This document shows positions 1 to 8,060 of a stretch of DNA of 40,783 nucleotides, in pieces. The stretch lies in assembly GCA_902488525.1 (NCBI GenBank), contig CABTWP010000013.1, forward strand, positions 1 to 40,783. Reading direction: 5' to 3'. Source of the DNA: an uncultured Collinsella sp. (lineage in GTDB: Bacteria > Actinomycetota > Coriobacteriia > Coriobacteriales > Coriobacteriaceae). A program made the position numbers and the translations under genes. Every line of letters starts with the position of its first letter. Positions within the stretch are counted from its first letter, which is position 1. Under the pieces are notes generated by a model, which saw nothing but the letters and a program-made list of their open reading frames with translations, had not been told where the DNA came from and did no database searches.

Positions 1-93
1 CGTCTGGACAATTTGGACGCCGTGGTGTGCGAGCCGGGCATCGCCGCCGAGGATCGTGTCGCCATCGAGGAACATACGCGGGTCATCTGCTAG
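1..93 (+). CDS. 3' end of a DeoR-family regulator (partial, cut by window start)
   Basis: Frame 1 encodes about 30 residues ending in HTRVIC followed by TAG at 91-93. The peptide is almost the same as the last 30 residues of the truncated DeoR copy that ends at 4774 (82 of 93 bases match by eye, mostly silent changes). It is therefore the C-terminus of a DeoR/LacR-type sugar-phosphate-responsive repressor whose body lies outside the window. The stop is followed by 118 nt of unassigned sequence and then palindrome array 1. Nothing can be said about the start, the helix-turn-helix or integrity. Confidence 0.75.
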   Translation, partial: RLDNLDAVVCEPGIAAEDRVAIEEHTRVIC

Positions 94-211
94 CTAAAGC
101 TACGGGATTGCCAACAGACGATACGGGAGGACTTCACCTCCTGTCATTGTGGGAACCAGCGCGTCAGCGCTACGCGATATGACACGCAAATGAGGACTCC
201 ACTATCAAATC

Positions 212-428
212 ATCTCAACTTGTAACAGGTAGGGGTGAAATCACCAACCAGATGTTACAGATTGAGATTGAGAGGATTGGCTGTGCATTCATCTCAATCT
301 GTAACATCTAGACGTCCAAAACCGGTCTTAGTGTTACAGATTGAGACAATTCGGCGGGGTCTACCTTGTTTGTCTCGATCTGTAACGGTTAGGACTTAAA
401 AACTTGGCTACGTGTTACAGATCGAGAC
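212..428. repeat. Palindromic 57-nt repeat array 1 (3 units)
   Basis: Units lie at 212-268, 291-347 and 372-428, each exactly 57 nt, with spacers of 22 and 24 nt. A unit is a 16-nt arm (consensus RTCTCGATCTGTAACA), a 25-nt centre, and the complementary arm (TGTTACAGATYGAGAY). The centres belong to three different subtypes (see findings). The array fills the 350-nt gap between the end of the DeoR gene (+) and the end of the GntR gene (-). No promoter or ORF is visible here. A short GGAGG/CCTCC hairpin near 133-148 could be a weak terminator for the DeoR gene. Confidence 0.9.
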
Positions 429-443
429 AAAAGAAAAAGAACA

Positions 444-1181
444 TTAGGACTTGAAAATAAAGTTTTGATAAGGGATTCGCCCAGTTAAGACGGTGCGGCA
501 GACAATTGAGATTAGTTTGCCTCCGGAGTCGTAAGCATAATGAGTCAGTTCGATGACCGGAAGTTTTGCAACACCATAATTACTGGCTTCGGAATCGCTA
601 AGCTGACGTGCTCTATAGCTTTCCCTAACAGATTGGATAGACTTGGACAAGTCGTCCATGATTCTGCTAAATGCCTGAAAATCTAACTGGTTATTCGGAA
701 CGCGCGACTTTGAAATGAAGAACGTATCAGCGCCTATGAAGCTGCCTTCAAGTTCGTAGGTCAATTCAAGACGCTGAATTTCATCGCGACTTTGACATCC
801 AAATTGTTGGAGCATCATTACGGAAATTGGACGACCTGATGTGAGGCCGCCGAAATGTTTGGTGATGGCATCCGGATCAACGCCATCGCAATGGCTTGCA
901 AAGTCAAAGTCTAAAAGTGAATTGAGCTCGCTAACGCGTTTCGGTGCAACAAACGATCCCTTACCTTGGATTCGATAGATACTTCCACGACGCTCCAGCT
1001 CACTCATGGCAAGTCGGACGGTTGTTCTGCTTACGGCGTATTCGTCGCAGAGTTCCATTTCTGTTGGAAGTTTATCGTCTGCTTGATATTCATCGACGAT
1101 CTGCTTGAGCAGCGCGTCGGTGAGCTGTAAATAGAGTGGCCGTTTTTCGTGTGTATCGAGCATTAGAGCCTCAGTTTGCAT
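444..1181 (-). CDS. GntR-family transcriptional regulator (HutC/UTRA type)
   Basis: 245 residues. The N-terminal winged helix (about residues 12-78) carries the GntR hallmark stretch LPTEMELCDEYAVSRTTVR and ERRGSIYRIQGKGSFV. The rest (about 95-240) fits a UTRA ligand-binding domain, which usually senses a phosphorylated sugar or small metabolite. It lies 54 nt downstream of the barrel-like protein gene on the same strand, so the two probably form an operon. It is likely the local regulator of the divergent EIICB gene. A perfect 18-bp palindrome at 2203-2220 is a good operator candidate. The ribosome-binding site is weak (AGGT about 9 nt before ATG), consistent with translation from the upstream gene's message. 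A start at MLDTHEK (residue 7) is also possible. Confidence 0.9.
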   Translation of the reverse strand: MQTEALMLDTHEKRPLYLQLTDALLKQIVDEYQADDKLPTEMELCDEYAVSRTTVRLAMSELERRGSIYRIQGKGSFVAPKRVSELNSLLDFDFASHCDGVDPDAITKHFGGLTSGRPISVMMLQQFGCQSRDEIQRLELTYELEGSFIGADTFFISKSRVPNNQLDFQAFSRIMDDLSKSIQSVRESYRARQLSDSEASNYGVAKLPVIELTHYAYDSGGKLISIVCRTVLTGRIPYQNFIFKS

Positions 1182-1235
1182 GTTGGTTATACCTGATGGT
1201 TGCCTCAGTCGGGATGTAACGTGGGCAAGGTAACC

Positions 1236-2156
1236 TTAACGTATCACAGAGCGGCTCAGCATGACGATCTGATGCCTGTATCCACGAAGGGCTTGTCCGA
1301 GCGTGAAGATATTCTGGGGCAGGCAAATACCGTTCATGGAGTCCCCGATATGTTGGAGGTCAGCACCGGCTGCTTTTGCTGCAAGGCCTATTTTCTTAAT
1401 GGTCTCGCTGTCGCAGGAGTCTTGACTCGTCCCGTTCGCCGCCATGACGAGAACCTTCTCTTCAATTGACTTGCCTACGTTGTGGGATCGTACAAAGTCT
1501 ACGATGGCGCGCAGGTCTGCTTCTTGGAAGCAAGGGACGGTGTAGGGGGCTGGCACGAGAAGGATATCGACGCCGAGGTCAACAAACTTGCGCGCAATTT
1601 CGAGCGTCATGACAGGTTCCGCAACGCCCGCTCCATGCATTTTTCCGGCTATGACCAGGCCATTGAAATGCTCTTTTGAGAGTTTAATCGAATGGGCGAT
1701 TGCATCGTTGGAGACGCCGGTTCCAGGGTTGCCCGTCAGGCAGATAAAATCAAATCCGAGTTCGTTAGCCTTTTCTAAGGTCTTGGGAGAGACGCGACGA
1801 CCCATGGGGATTTCCGTTCGGGATTCAGACATCTCTGCCTCGTTATCCACTGGCTCCAGATTGACGCCAATGGGCCTTCCGCATGCTCGCTTCACCCAAG
1901 TGACCGGGTTTTCATTGAGATCATCTGGAATACCGGCAATAACTGGGTCGAACACATCGAGCGCGTTAAACAGAAGCAGGTCGGCACCTGCGGCACGTTC
2001 GATTTCTGCATTAGTAACGCCGCCGAGAAATTGGGAAGAGGGTACGTTTTCCGCCATGATGGTACGTCCCTCGGAAGCCAGAATTGCCTGCTTTAGATCC
2101 ATGGGTGACGTGGCGGCAAAATCGGATGCGGACATGTTCAGTAATCGTTTGGGCAT
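1236..2156 (-). CDS. Uncharacterised PTS-associated protein, probably a TIM-barrel fold
   Basis: 306 residues, soluble, no signal peptide. The sequence reads like an alpha/beta barrel: glycine-rich strand ends such as CLTGNPGTGVSND (about 155-167), IAGKMHGAGVAEP (about 184-196), DILLVPAPYTVP and VMAANGTSQDS occur at regular spacing. From memory it resembles a conserved family found next to lactose/cellobiose PTS genes, sometimes deposited as haloacid dehalogenase-like or as a DUF, but the HAD DxD nucleophile motif is not visible. It heads the operon with the GntR gene and is divergent from an EIICB gene, so a role in handling the imported sugar phosphate is likely. Substrate and reaction are unknown. 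ATG at 2156 is preceded by AAAGGAAGTAAC, a reasonable ribosome-binding site. Confidence 0.7.
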   Translation of the reverse strand: MPKRLLNMSASDFAATSPMDLKQAILASEGRTIMAENVPSSQFLGGVTNAEIERAAGADLLLFNALDVFDPVIAGIPDDLNENPVTWVKRACGRPIGVNLEPVDNEAEMSESRTEIPMGRRVSPKTLEKANELGFDFICLTGNPGTGVSNDAIAHSIKLSKEHFNGLVIAGKMHGAGVAEPVMTLEIARKFVDLGVDILLVPAPYTVPCFQEADLRAIVDFVRSHNVGKSIEEKVLVMAANGTSQDSCDSETIKKIGLAAKAAGADLQHIGDSMNGICLPQNIFTLGQALRGYRHQIVMLSRSVIR

Positions 2157-2202
2157 TGTTACTTCCTTTGACTAGAACGACAGGCTTGTGACATTGTCTC
2201 TA

Positions 2203-2220
2203 ATATTGTTACAACAATAT
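2203..2220. promoter_or_regulatory. 18-bp palindrome, candidate GntR operator
   Basis: ATATTGTTACAACAATAT has perfectly complementary 8-nt arms around AC. It lies 46 nt upstream of the barrel-like protein start, inside its presumed 5' UTR or promoter. A GntR/HutC dimer site of this size and AT-rich character is expected here. Assignment to this GntR protein is by proximity only. Confidence 0.5.
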
Positions 2221-2240
2221 ATTCAATATGTTATATCCAA

Positions 2241-2328
2241 TCGGTGAACGGTTGCAAACTTATTGTACTGCTCGGAAAAAATAGCCTTTAACTGGGAAAA
2301 CCTTATATTAATCAACTACCGTTCACCG
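2241..2328. promoter_or_regulatory. Inverted pair of TCGGTGAACGGT boxes in the divergent promoter region
   Basis: TCGGTGAACGGT at 2241-2252 recurs as a perfect inverted copy at 2317-2328, centre to centre 76 bp. They sit between the GntR operon (-) and the EIICB gene (+). The same box occurs upstream of the LacI genes and of lacA elsewhere in the window. A TTGACA at 2346-2351 with AAGAAT at 2369-2374 (17-nt spacing) is a possible EIICB promoter. The remaining sequence of 2157-2521 is AT-rich and holds no gene. Confidence 0.5.
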
Positions 2329-2521
2329 AATATGTATTTGAATTTTTGACATATCGACAAAGCGGAAAAAGAATTGGTTATGACAAATCGCGCAAATGAT
2401 ATTACATTTCGCACAAGAACGTATTCACTTACATAAGTGGAATAAGTGGATACAAACGGGGACGACGACGGTTGAGTCCGGATAAATCGTTACGTGCCCG
2501 GGAATCATGAAAGGATGTGTT

Positions 2522-4216
2522 ATGGACGCTATCGTCAAATTCCTTGAAAAACACCAGCCCCTCTTCGACAAAATCTCGAGGAACATTTATCTGGTGGCGA
2601 TCAAGGATGGCTTTCTCTCGAATATGCCAATTGTGCTGTTCTCGAGCCTGTTCCTTCTTCTTTCGACGCTCCCTGCCTATGTAGGCATCACGCTTCCGCC
2701 TGAGGTGCTGGATTTCTTCAATAAAATCTATGCATATACCATGGGGCTTCTTGGCATTATGGTGGCCGGCACCACGGCGAGCTCACTTGCAATGTCGATG
2801 AACCGTCGCATGCCTTCGGGCAAATCTCTCAACCCCACCTCGTGCATGGTTTGTGCCATGTGCGGCATGCTCTTGCTATCGGTGACGAACGATGTTGTCT
2901 CGATTGGCGGAGCAGATACATCTGTTTTTGAAACCGGCTATATGGGAACCAAGGGTTTTCTCGCTGCGTTCGTAGCCGCATTCTTGACCGTTAATATCTA
3001 TAAGGTGTGCATTAGCCATAATGTGACGATCAAGCTCCCCAAAGAGGTCCCTGGCTCTATTGCGCAGAGTTTTCGCGATATCTTTGCATTTGGGTTTTCG
3101 ATCCTTGCGTGCGCTTTTATCGATCTTGCGAGCCGCAAGCTGCTTGCTGTGCCGTTCGCCAATTTGGTATCCGCTCTCATCTCGCCGCTGTTCTCCGCGG
3201 TCGACACCTATCCTGGCATGGCGCTTATCGAAGGCGCGGTCGCACTTTTCCAATTTATGGGTATCCACGGTGCTTCGGTTGTCATGAGTCCGATCAATGC
3301 TGCGCTCTACGGCAATACCGTTACCAATCTTGAGGTTTTCCAAGCAGGTGGACACCCGTCAATTGCTCTTACGCAGGACTTTACAAGCTTCATCGGCGGT
3401 CTGGGCGGTTCTGGCTGCACGTTCATCGTTCCTATTATCCTAATCATGTTTATGCGCTCCAAGCAGCTTAAAGCCATGGGCAAGGCATCGATTATCCCGG
3501 TGATTTTTGGAGTTAACGAGCCCGTTATCTTCGGTATGCCGATTGTTCTCAATCCCTATATGTTCGTGCCCTTCCTAGTGGCTCCTATGGTCAACGCCAT
3601 TATCGGTAAATTTTTCATTGACGTCATTGGAATGAACGCCCCCATGTATACCATGCCGTGGGCGCTTCCCGGCCCAATTGGTGCGTTCCTCACCACGGGT
3701 CTCGATCTGCGTTCTCTCGTATTGATGGCAGTGCTGTTGGTCGTTGACTTTGTGATTTACTATCCGTTCTGCAAGGCGTATGACCATCAGCTTTGTTTGG
3801 AAGAGTCTGCAAAGGAGACTGCAGGAAACTCGGATGCAGATGCTATTGCCGCACAGGAAAATGTCGCAAAAGCTCTCGAGGCGGTAAAGGACAAGGCGGA
3901 GCAGATCCGCGTGCTTGTGCTTTGCCAGGGTGCCGGCACTTCGACTCTCTTGGCAAATGCTCTTCGCGAAGGTGCCGCTGCTAAGGGTATCGATCTGGTT
4001 TCTCAGTCCGGTGCGTACGGAAGCCACTATGAGACGATGGATCAGTACAACGTGATTGTTCTGGCGCCCCAGGCACGCATGTACTATGACGCTATGAAGG
4101 CCGATACCGATCGCCTTGGAATTAAACTGCTCACCACAAGGGGCAAGGAGTATATCGACCTTACCAACGATCCCGAAGGTGCAATTGACTGGATCGTTCA
4201 GGAGCTGGCCAAATAG
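2522..4216 (+). CDS. PTS lactose/cellobiose-family transporter, fused EIICB
   Basis: 564 residues from the chosen start. EIIC membrane domain (about 1-420) with many hydrophobic segments and the lactose-family stretches GIHGASVV, NEPVIFGMPIVLNP and YPFCKAYD. A charged linker of about 45 residues follows, then a cytoplasmic EIIB domain beginning VLVLCQGAGTSTLLANAL, where the Cys is the phosphoryl-accepting residue. It imports and phosphorylates a beta-linked disaccharide or similar sugar. No EIIA is encoded in this module, so it probably uses LacF (21430-21768). ATG 2522 is preferred to an in-frame ATG at 2507 because AAGGA lies 7 nt before it and the paralogues start with the same MDAIVK sequence. 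Regulated probably by the divergent GntR protein. Specificity is unknown. Confidence 0.92.
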   Translation: MDAIVKFLEKHQPLFDKISRNIYLVAIKDGFLSNMPIVLFSSLFLLLSTLPAYVGITLPPEVLDFFNKIYAYTMGLLGIMVAGTTASSLAMSMNRRMPSGKSLNPTSCMVCAMCGMLLLSVTNDVVSIGGADTSVFETGYMGTKGFLAAFVAAFLTVNIYKVCISHNVTIKLPKEVPGSIAQSFRDIFAFGFSILACAFIDLASRKLLAVPFANLVSALISPLFSAVDTYPGMALIEGAVALFQFMGIHGASVVMSPINAALYGNTVTNLEVFQAGGHPSIALTQDFTSFIGGLGGSGCTFIVPIILIMFMRSKQLKAMGKASIIPVIFGVNEPVIFGMPIVLNPYMFVPFLVAPMVNAIIGKFFIDVIGMNAPMYTMPWALPGPIGAFLTTGLDLRSLVLMAVLLVVDFVIYYPFCKAYDHQLCLEESAKETAGNSDADAIAAQENVAKALEAVKDKAEQIRVLVLCQGAGTSTLLANALREGAAAKGIDLVSQSGAYGSHYETMDQYNVIVLAPQARMYYDAMKADTDRLGIKLLTTRGKEYIDLTNDPEGAIDWIVQELAK

Positions 4217-4252
4217 TGGATGCACTTCGTCGTTGATTCGTCGGTGTATGGT

Positions 4253-4293
4253 ACGGCCCCGCAGCTTATTGAGCTGCGGGGCCGTATTTCGTT
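4253..4293 (+). terminator. Intrinsic terminator of the EIICB gene
   Basis: A 13-bp GC-rich stem (ACGGCCCCGCAGC with its complement, loop around TTATTGA) spans 4253-4285 and is followed by ATTTCGTT. It lies 37 nt after the EIICB stop. Confidence 0.75.
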
Positions 4294-4330
4294 GAGTATC
4301 TAATTGAGACAATGAGCGCAACCGTCGTGA

Positions 4331-4774
4331 GATCGCATTGGCGCTCTCCGAGTCACCGACAAACTGCCTTCCATCTATGTGACCAATTCGCTTTCGGTGT
4401 TTAACCTGCTCGAGGCGCGCGAAGACTGCGACCTGTGCCTCGTGGGCGGTATGTATCGCCGCCGCACCGCCGCCTTTGTGGGTCCCATGGCCGAGGATAC
4501 CCTGCGTGCGCTGGGAATCGACGCAGCCTATATCGGCGCCAACGGCATTTTGGACGGCGACGTGTCCACGTCTAACATGGAAGAGGGCCGCATCCAGCAG
4601 CTCGCCCTTAGCAAGGCCGACTCGCGTTATCTGATCGCCGACTCCAGCAAAATCGGTAAGCACGACTTCTATACCTTCTGCCGTCTGGACAATTTGGACG
4701 CCGTGGTGTGCGAGCCGGGTATTACCGCCGAGGACCGCACTGCCATCGAGGAACACACGCAGGTCATTTGCTAG
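4331..4774 (+). pseudogene. 5'-truncated DeoR-family regulator gene
   Basis: The frame is open from 4331 (TGA at 4328-4330) to TAG at 4772-4774 and encodes about 147 residues of the C-terminal sensor domain only: VTNSLSVFNLLE, LVGGMYRRRTAAFVGP, IDAAYIGANGILDGDVSTSN and IADSSKIGKHDFYTF are typical of DeoR/LacR-type effector domains. The N-terminal helix-turn-helix and the first third of the sensor are missing. A GTG at 4379 could start a 131-residue peptide but has no clear ribosome-binding site. The last 93 nt match positions 1-93 at about 88%, so it is a relic of a duplication whose intact partner is probably the gene entering from the left edge. Confidence 0.8.
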
Positions 4775-4882
4775 CTAACGCTGCAGGCGATACTTCTGCC
4801 CCCTGCCGGCGCGGGGATTATCGCTTCACAATGACGCGTAAATAATTTTGGGCAACAAGGATGAGACTATTCTGGGATATGA

Positions 4883-6115
4883 CTAGACTCCGTATTTCGT
4901 CTTTATGTCCCTTGAGAATGAATCGTAGTCTTCATAGAGCTCCTCTCTGCTTTCATCCTCGGCGCGGTTTACACGTTCAAGAAGCTTATCCTTTGGAGCC
5001 TCTTTTGTTATTGCGGCCTCGCTGTCGGGTATTGTGGATTGCAAGAATAGTTCTAGAGCATGGACGTCTTTGAGTATGTAGCCCGTCGAACGACCCGCTC
5101 CTGTTTTTTCGATTGCGCTGCAGCTAACAAGCTGACCGAGGGTTCGTTTAACGGTAACCTCGCTGACATCGGGGCAGTTTGATCGGATGTCGGATTTCTT
5201 AATGACGCCGGGTCTCTGTTGAAATAGAACAGCGATGCGCGCTTGCTTCGACATGGGACGAGTGCTTGATTCAATTAAGGTACGCTGCTCGAGCTTTCGG
5301 TAGGCGGCCAGGGTTGTTCCGAGCATGAAACGGATAAAGGGTACTTCGGTGTTTTGATTTTCATTCCATCCAGTGGAGCTTGCAGCGAGGGCGTTGTAGT
5401 AAAGCGCTTTGTTGTCTTCAATAAGTCGTTCGATGCTGATGTAACGCGCAACGTCGTATCCAGTCTTTTCGAGCAGCAGCGTTGTAAGGAGCCGGCTCAT
5501 CCTGCCATTGCCATCGTTGAAGGGATGAATGCTAACAAAATCGAAGATAAAGCGGAGCGATATAAGGAGGGGGTCGCAAACTTGGCGAGATAAAGCATCG
5601 TTGAGGGATTGGCAGGCTTCTTTAATAAGTCCCGGGGTTGCTAGAGCCGAAGGGGGCCTAAAGCGCACAAATCGATTACCTTGATCGTCAATGGAGACGA
5701 TTTCGTTATCGCTATCTTTCCAATGGCCTCCATACGAGATTGCCGTGTGCGCCATGAGGTCACGATGCAACTGCAAAATGACCGATGGCGTTACGGGAAT
5801 GGAATCGTGTTGCTCGTGAATAAGCGACAGCACATCTCGGTATCCAGCGATTTCTTCCTCTGCGCGGGAGCTTGGCTTGGCGGAATACGCCATGATCGCT
5901 TTGAGTCTTTTTTGGGTGGTAATAATTCCTTCAAGTCCGTTGGAGGATTGGGTGCTTTGGATCTTAGCCTCCTCCATTAGGGACGATAGAAGCTCGGGTT
6001 TGACTTGACTCAGAGCAAGCTGACGGCCTTTATGCTCGCGTATCGAGAGGAGGAGGTTGGTGATTGGAGTTGCTTCGAGTTCCGTTGGGACTGTGGTGTA
6101 ATCGAACTGGCGCAT
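4883..6115 (-). CDS. Fic-domain protein with N-terminal inhibitory motif and C-terminal winged helix
   Basis: 410 residues. The Fic active-site motif HPFNDGNGR is at about 197-205; the His is the catalytic base and the GNGR loop binds the phosphates of the nucleotide, usually for transfer of AMP to a protein hydroxyl. An inhibitory motif of the form S-x3-E-G (S58, E62, G63) precedes it, so activity should be self-inhibited (class II Fic). Residues about 290-365 form a winged helix (KSDIRSNCPDVSEVTVKRTLGQLV). This layout is common in stand-alone Fic proteins of gut bacteria; targets are unknown. ATG at 6115 has AAGGAG upstream. The promoter region is covered by a large inverted repeat, suggesting autoregulation through the winged helix. 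No antitoxin gene is adjacent. Confidence 0.93.
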   Translation of the reverse strand: MRQFDYTTVPTELEATPITNLLLSIREHKGRQLALSQVKPELLSSLMEEAKIQSTQSSNGLEGIITTQKRLKAIMAYSAKPSSRAEEEIAGYRDVLSLIHEQHDSIPVTPSVILQLHRDLMAHTAISYGGHWKDSDNEIVSIDDQGNRFVRFRPPSALATPGLIKEACQSLNDALSRQVCDPLLISLRFIFDFVSIHPFNDGNGRMSRLLTTLLLEKTGYDVARYISIERLIEDNKALYYNALAASSTGWNENQNTEVPFIRFMLGTTLAAYRKLEQRTLIESSTRPMSKQARIAVLFQQRPGVIKKSDIRSNCPDVSEVTVKRTLGQLVSCSAIEKTGAGRSTGYILKDVHALELFLQSTIPDSEAAITKEAPKDKLLERVNRAEDESREELYEDYDSFSRDIKTKYGV

Positions 6116-6128
6116 GCGGCTCCTTTCG

Positions 6129-6193
6129 GTATCACGAACATACTTTCGATATCATAATACCATTAAATGATACCGAAAGTATGTTCGTGATAC
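6129..6193. promoter_or_regulatory. 27-bp inverted repeat over the fic promoter, candidate operator
   Basis: Arms 6129-6155 and 6167-6193 are complementary at all but about two positions, with an 11-nt AT-rich centre. The uninterrupted core is 19 bp (TATCACGAACATACTTTCG). Within each arm the short word TTTCGRTATC is repeated directly, so the element may hold four half-sites. It begins 14 nt upstream of the fic start codon; reading toward fic, TATTAT in the centre could be the -10 box. Binding by the Fic protein's own winged helix is an inference. Confidence 0.65.
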
Positions 6194-6252
6194 TGAAAAC
6201 TAGAAACCATGCTTCATAACTGCTTGGAAAGGTCGGATTTGACTATCTTATT

Positions 6253-6469
6253 GTCTTGATCTGTAACAGGTAGACGGTCGAAAGTGGGCTACGTGTTACA
6301 GATTGAGATATTTCTGCTCGGGCGTTCTGTTTGTCTTGATCTGTAACAGCTAGGGCCGGAATACTCGGTTACGTGTTACAGATCGAGATCTTCAAGTTCG
6401 GGCCGCTCGTTTGTCTTGATCTGTAACAGCTAGGGCCGAAAATCCCTGCTAGATGTTACAGATTGAGAC
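6253..6469. repeat. Palindromic 57-nt repeat array 2 (3 units)
   Basis: Units lie at 6253-6309, 6333-6389 and 6413-6469, each exactly 57 nt, spacers 23 and 23 nt. It occupies most of the 450-nt gap between the fic promoter and the end of the first GH1 gene. Stem differences here (for example GTCTTGAT against ATTGAGAT) are all G-U compatible when the + strand is read as RNA. Confidence 0.9.
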
Positions 6470-6493
6470 AAACGGCCCGCTCAGGTCCGAGCC

Positions 6494-6541
6494 AAAACAA
6501 AAAGGCCGCATGCGAACCCGTGGAGGGATTCGTATGCGGCC
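6494..6541 (-). terminator. Intrinsic terminator of cassette I (GH1 end)
   Basis: On the minus strand a 13-bp stem (GGCCGCATACGAA paired to TTCGCATGCGGCC with one G-U) is followed by TTTTTGTTTT. It lies 23 nt beyond the GH1 stop at 6564. Confidence 0.85.
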
Positions 6542-6563
6542 GACAAGGGGTATGTGGCTGAAA

Positions 6564-7985
6564 CTAGGCCATGAGCAGGCCGGTCTCCGAGACGTTCTTG
6601 TACCAGTACGCGCTCGCCTTGGGATAGCGCTTCTGGGTCTCAAAGTCGATGTAGAACAGGCCATAGCGCTTGTTATAGCCGTTGGTCCAGGAGAACTGGT
6701 CCTGCAGCGACCACACAAAGTAGCCGTCGACGTTCACGCCGCCGTCGATTGCCTTGAGGATCCATGCGAGATGCTGACGCATGTAGTCGATGCGAGGGGC
6801 GTCGTCGATAAAGCCGTCCTCAAAGTCGTCCTTATAGCCCATACCGTTCTCGGTGATGTAGATCTTCTTGTAGTTGGGGTAATCGTTCTTAATGCGGAGC
6901 AGCAGGTCGTAGAGGCCCTCGGGATAGATGATCCAGTCCCAATCGGTGGTGGGTACGCCTTCGCGCACGCATGACTCGCCCACGCCCTTGAGGAACCAGC
7001 GCGAGGAGCCCTTGTCGCCGGTGCCATTGTGGTTGATGTCGTTTTCGCCCTCGGCGGCACGCAGGAACTGGCACTTGTAGGTGTTGACGCCCAGGCAATC
7101 GTTGTAGGGGAGCGCGGCGGTCAGCGCGGCGATGTCCTCGTCTCGGACGTCGAGCTCGCCGCCGGCGATATGGGCCAGCTTGGTTGCGGCTTCCATGGTG
7201 TCGGCTGCATAGTGGCCGCGGAAGGTGGCGTCGAGTACCCAGCGGTTGTTGATGACGTCGGCCATGCGAGCCGCCTCGCAGTCGGCGGCGTTGTTGGGGT
7301 CGAGGGGATACTTGGGCTCCAGGTTCTGGACAATGCCGATCTCGCCCTCAAAGCCGCCCTCATGGAAGGCGACGACGGCCTTGGCGTGGGCCACCATCAT
7401 GTTGTGCATGAGCTGGAAGGCCTTGTCCAGGCGGTACTTCTCGCCGTGCGGCCAGTTGCCAACGATAAAGCTGCCCTCGGCGGTTGCGGGAATCTCGTTA
7501 AAGGTGAACCAGTGCTTGACCTCGGTGAACTCGGCAAAGCAGAACTTGGCGTACTCGACAAAGGCGTCGATCGTCGTGCGCGTCAGGAAACCCTCGTCGC
7601 CGTTCTGGTAAAAGGCCTCAGGTGTATCAAAGTGATCAAGCGTGACATAGGGGATAACGCCGGCATTATTGCAGGTGGCGAAAAGCTCGTGATAGAAAGC
7701 GACACCCTCGGGGTTAATCTCGCCGGTGCCACTGGGGAAGATGCGGCTCCAAGCGATGGAGACGCGAATGCCGTTAATGCCAAAGCGCTGGCACAAATCG
7801 ATATCGACCGGATATTTGTTGTAGAAGTCGCTTGCAGGATCGGGGGAGAAGCGACCCTGAGCTGCCAGGAAATCGTCCCAGGGCACTTTGCCCTTGCCGT
7901 GCGTGCGGGTCTCGCCCTCAACCTGGTAAGCGGCGGTGGCGCCGCCAAACACAAAGCCGTCGGGGAACTGCATGGGGTTGTTCAT
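6564..7985 (-). CDS. GH1 6-phospho-beta-galactosidase/glucosidase (cassette I)
   Basis: 473 residues, cytoplasmic, full length for GH1 (LacG about 468). Hydrolyses phosphorylated beta-disaccharides delivered by the PTS. Acid/base Glu in WFTFNEIP (E164) and nucleophile Glu in IYITENG (E379) are present. The phosphate-binding triad known in LacG-type enzymes is seen as S432, K439 and Y441 in FSWTNGYNKRYGLFY. Overall closer to LacG than to BglA-type enzymes, for example the long N-terminal block FVFGGATAAYQVEG and FYNKYPVDIDLC. It lies downstream of an EIICB gene (75-nt gap containing a hairpin) and is probably co-transcribed with it. Start ATG 7985 has AAAGGATG 8 nt upstream. True aglycone preference cannot be read from sequence. 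Confidence 0.93.
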   Translation of the reverse strand: MNNPMQFPDGFVFGGATAAYQVEGETRTHGKGKVPWDDFLAAQGRFSPDPASDFYNKYPVDIDLCQRFGINGIRVSIAWSRIFPSGTGEINPEGVAFYHELFATCNNAGVIPYVTLDHFDTPEAFYQNGDEGFLTRTTIDAFVEYAKFCFAEFTEVKHWFTFNEIPATAEGSFIVGNWPHGEKYRLDKAFQLMHNMMVAHAKAVVAFHEGGFEGEIGIVQNLEPKYPLDPNNAADCEAARMADVINNRWVLDATFRGHYAADTMEAATKLAHIAGGELDVRDEDIAALTAALPYNDCLGVNTYKCQFLRAAEGENDINHNGTGDKGSSRWFLKGVGESCVREGVPTTDWDWIIYPEGLYDLLLRIKNDYPNYKKIYITENGMGYKDDFEDGFIDDAPRIDYMRQHLAWILKAIDGGVNVDGYFVWSLQDQFSWTNGYNKRYGLFYIDFETQKRYPKASAYWYKNVSETGLLMA

Positions 7986-8019
7986 AAGTCATCCTTTCTG
8001 TGGGATACGAATAGGGAGA

Positions 8020-8046
8020 GGTGCCCGAACCGGGAATCCGGGCACC
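8020..8046 (-). other. Intergenic stem-loop between EIICB and GH1 (cassette I)
   Basis: GGTGCCCG at 8020-8027 pairs with CGGGCACC at 8039-8046. There is no T-run, so it is more likely an mRNA-processing or stability hairpin than a terminator. Comparable hairpins sit at the same place in cassettes II and III. Confidence 0.55.
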
Positions 8047-8060
8047 AACAGAGGGAGGAA

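Noticed and set aside
2390..2415. CGCAAATGATATTACATTTCGC as an operator palindrome
   Set aside because: The arms match only partly (the outer CG/GC positions are out of register), so evidence is too weak for a separate feature.
3575..4756. Minus-strand open frame of 393 codons across the EIICB end and the DeoR remnant
   Set aside because: It is opposite two recognisable coding segments and crosses the terminator at 4253-4285; no domain is visible.
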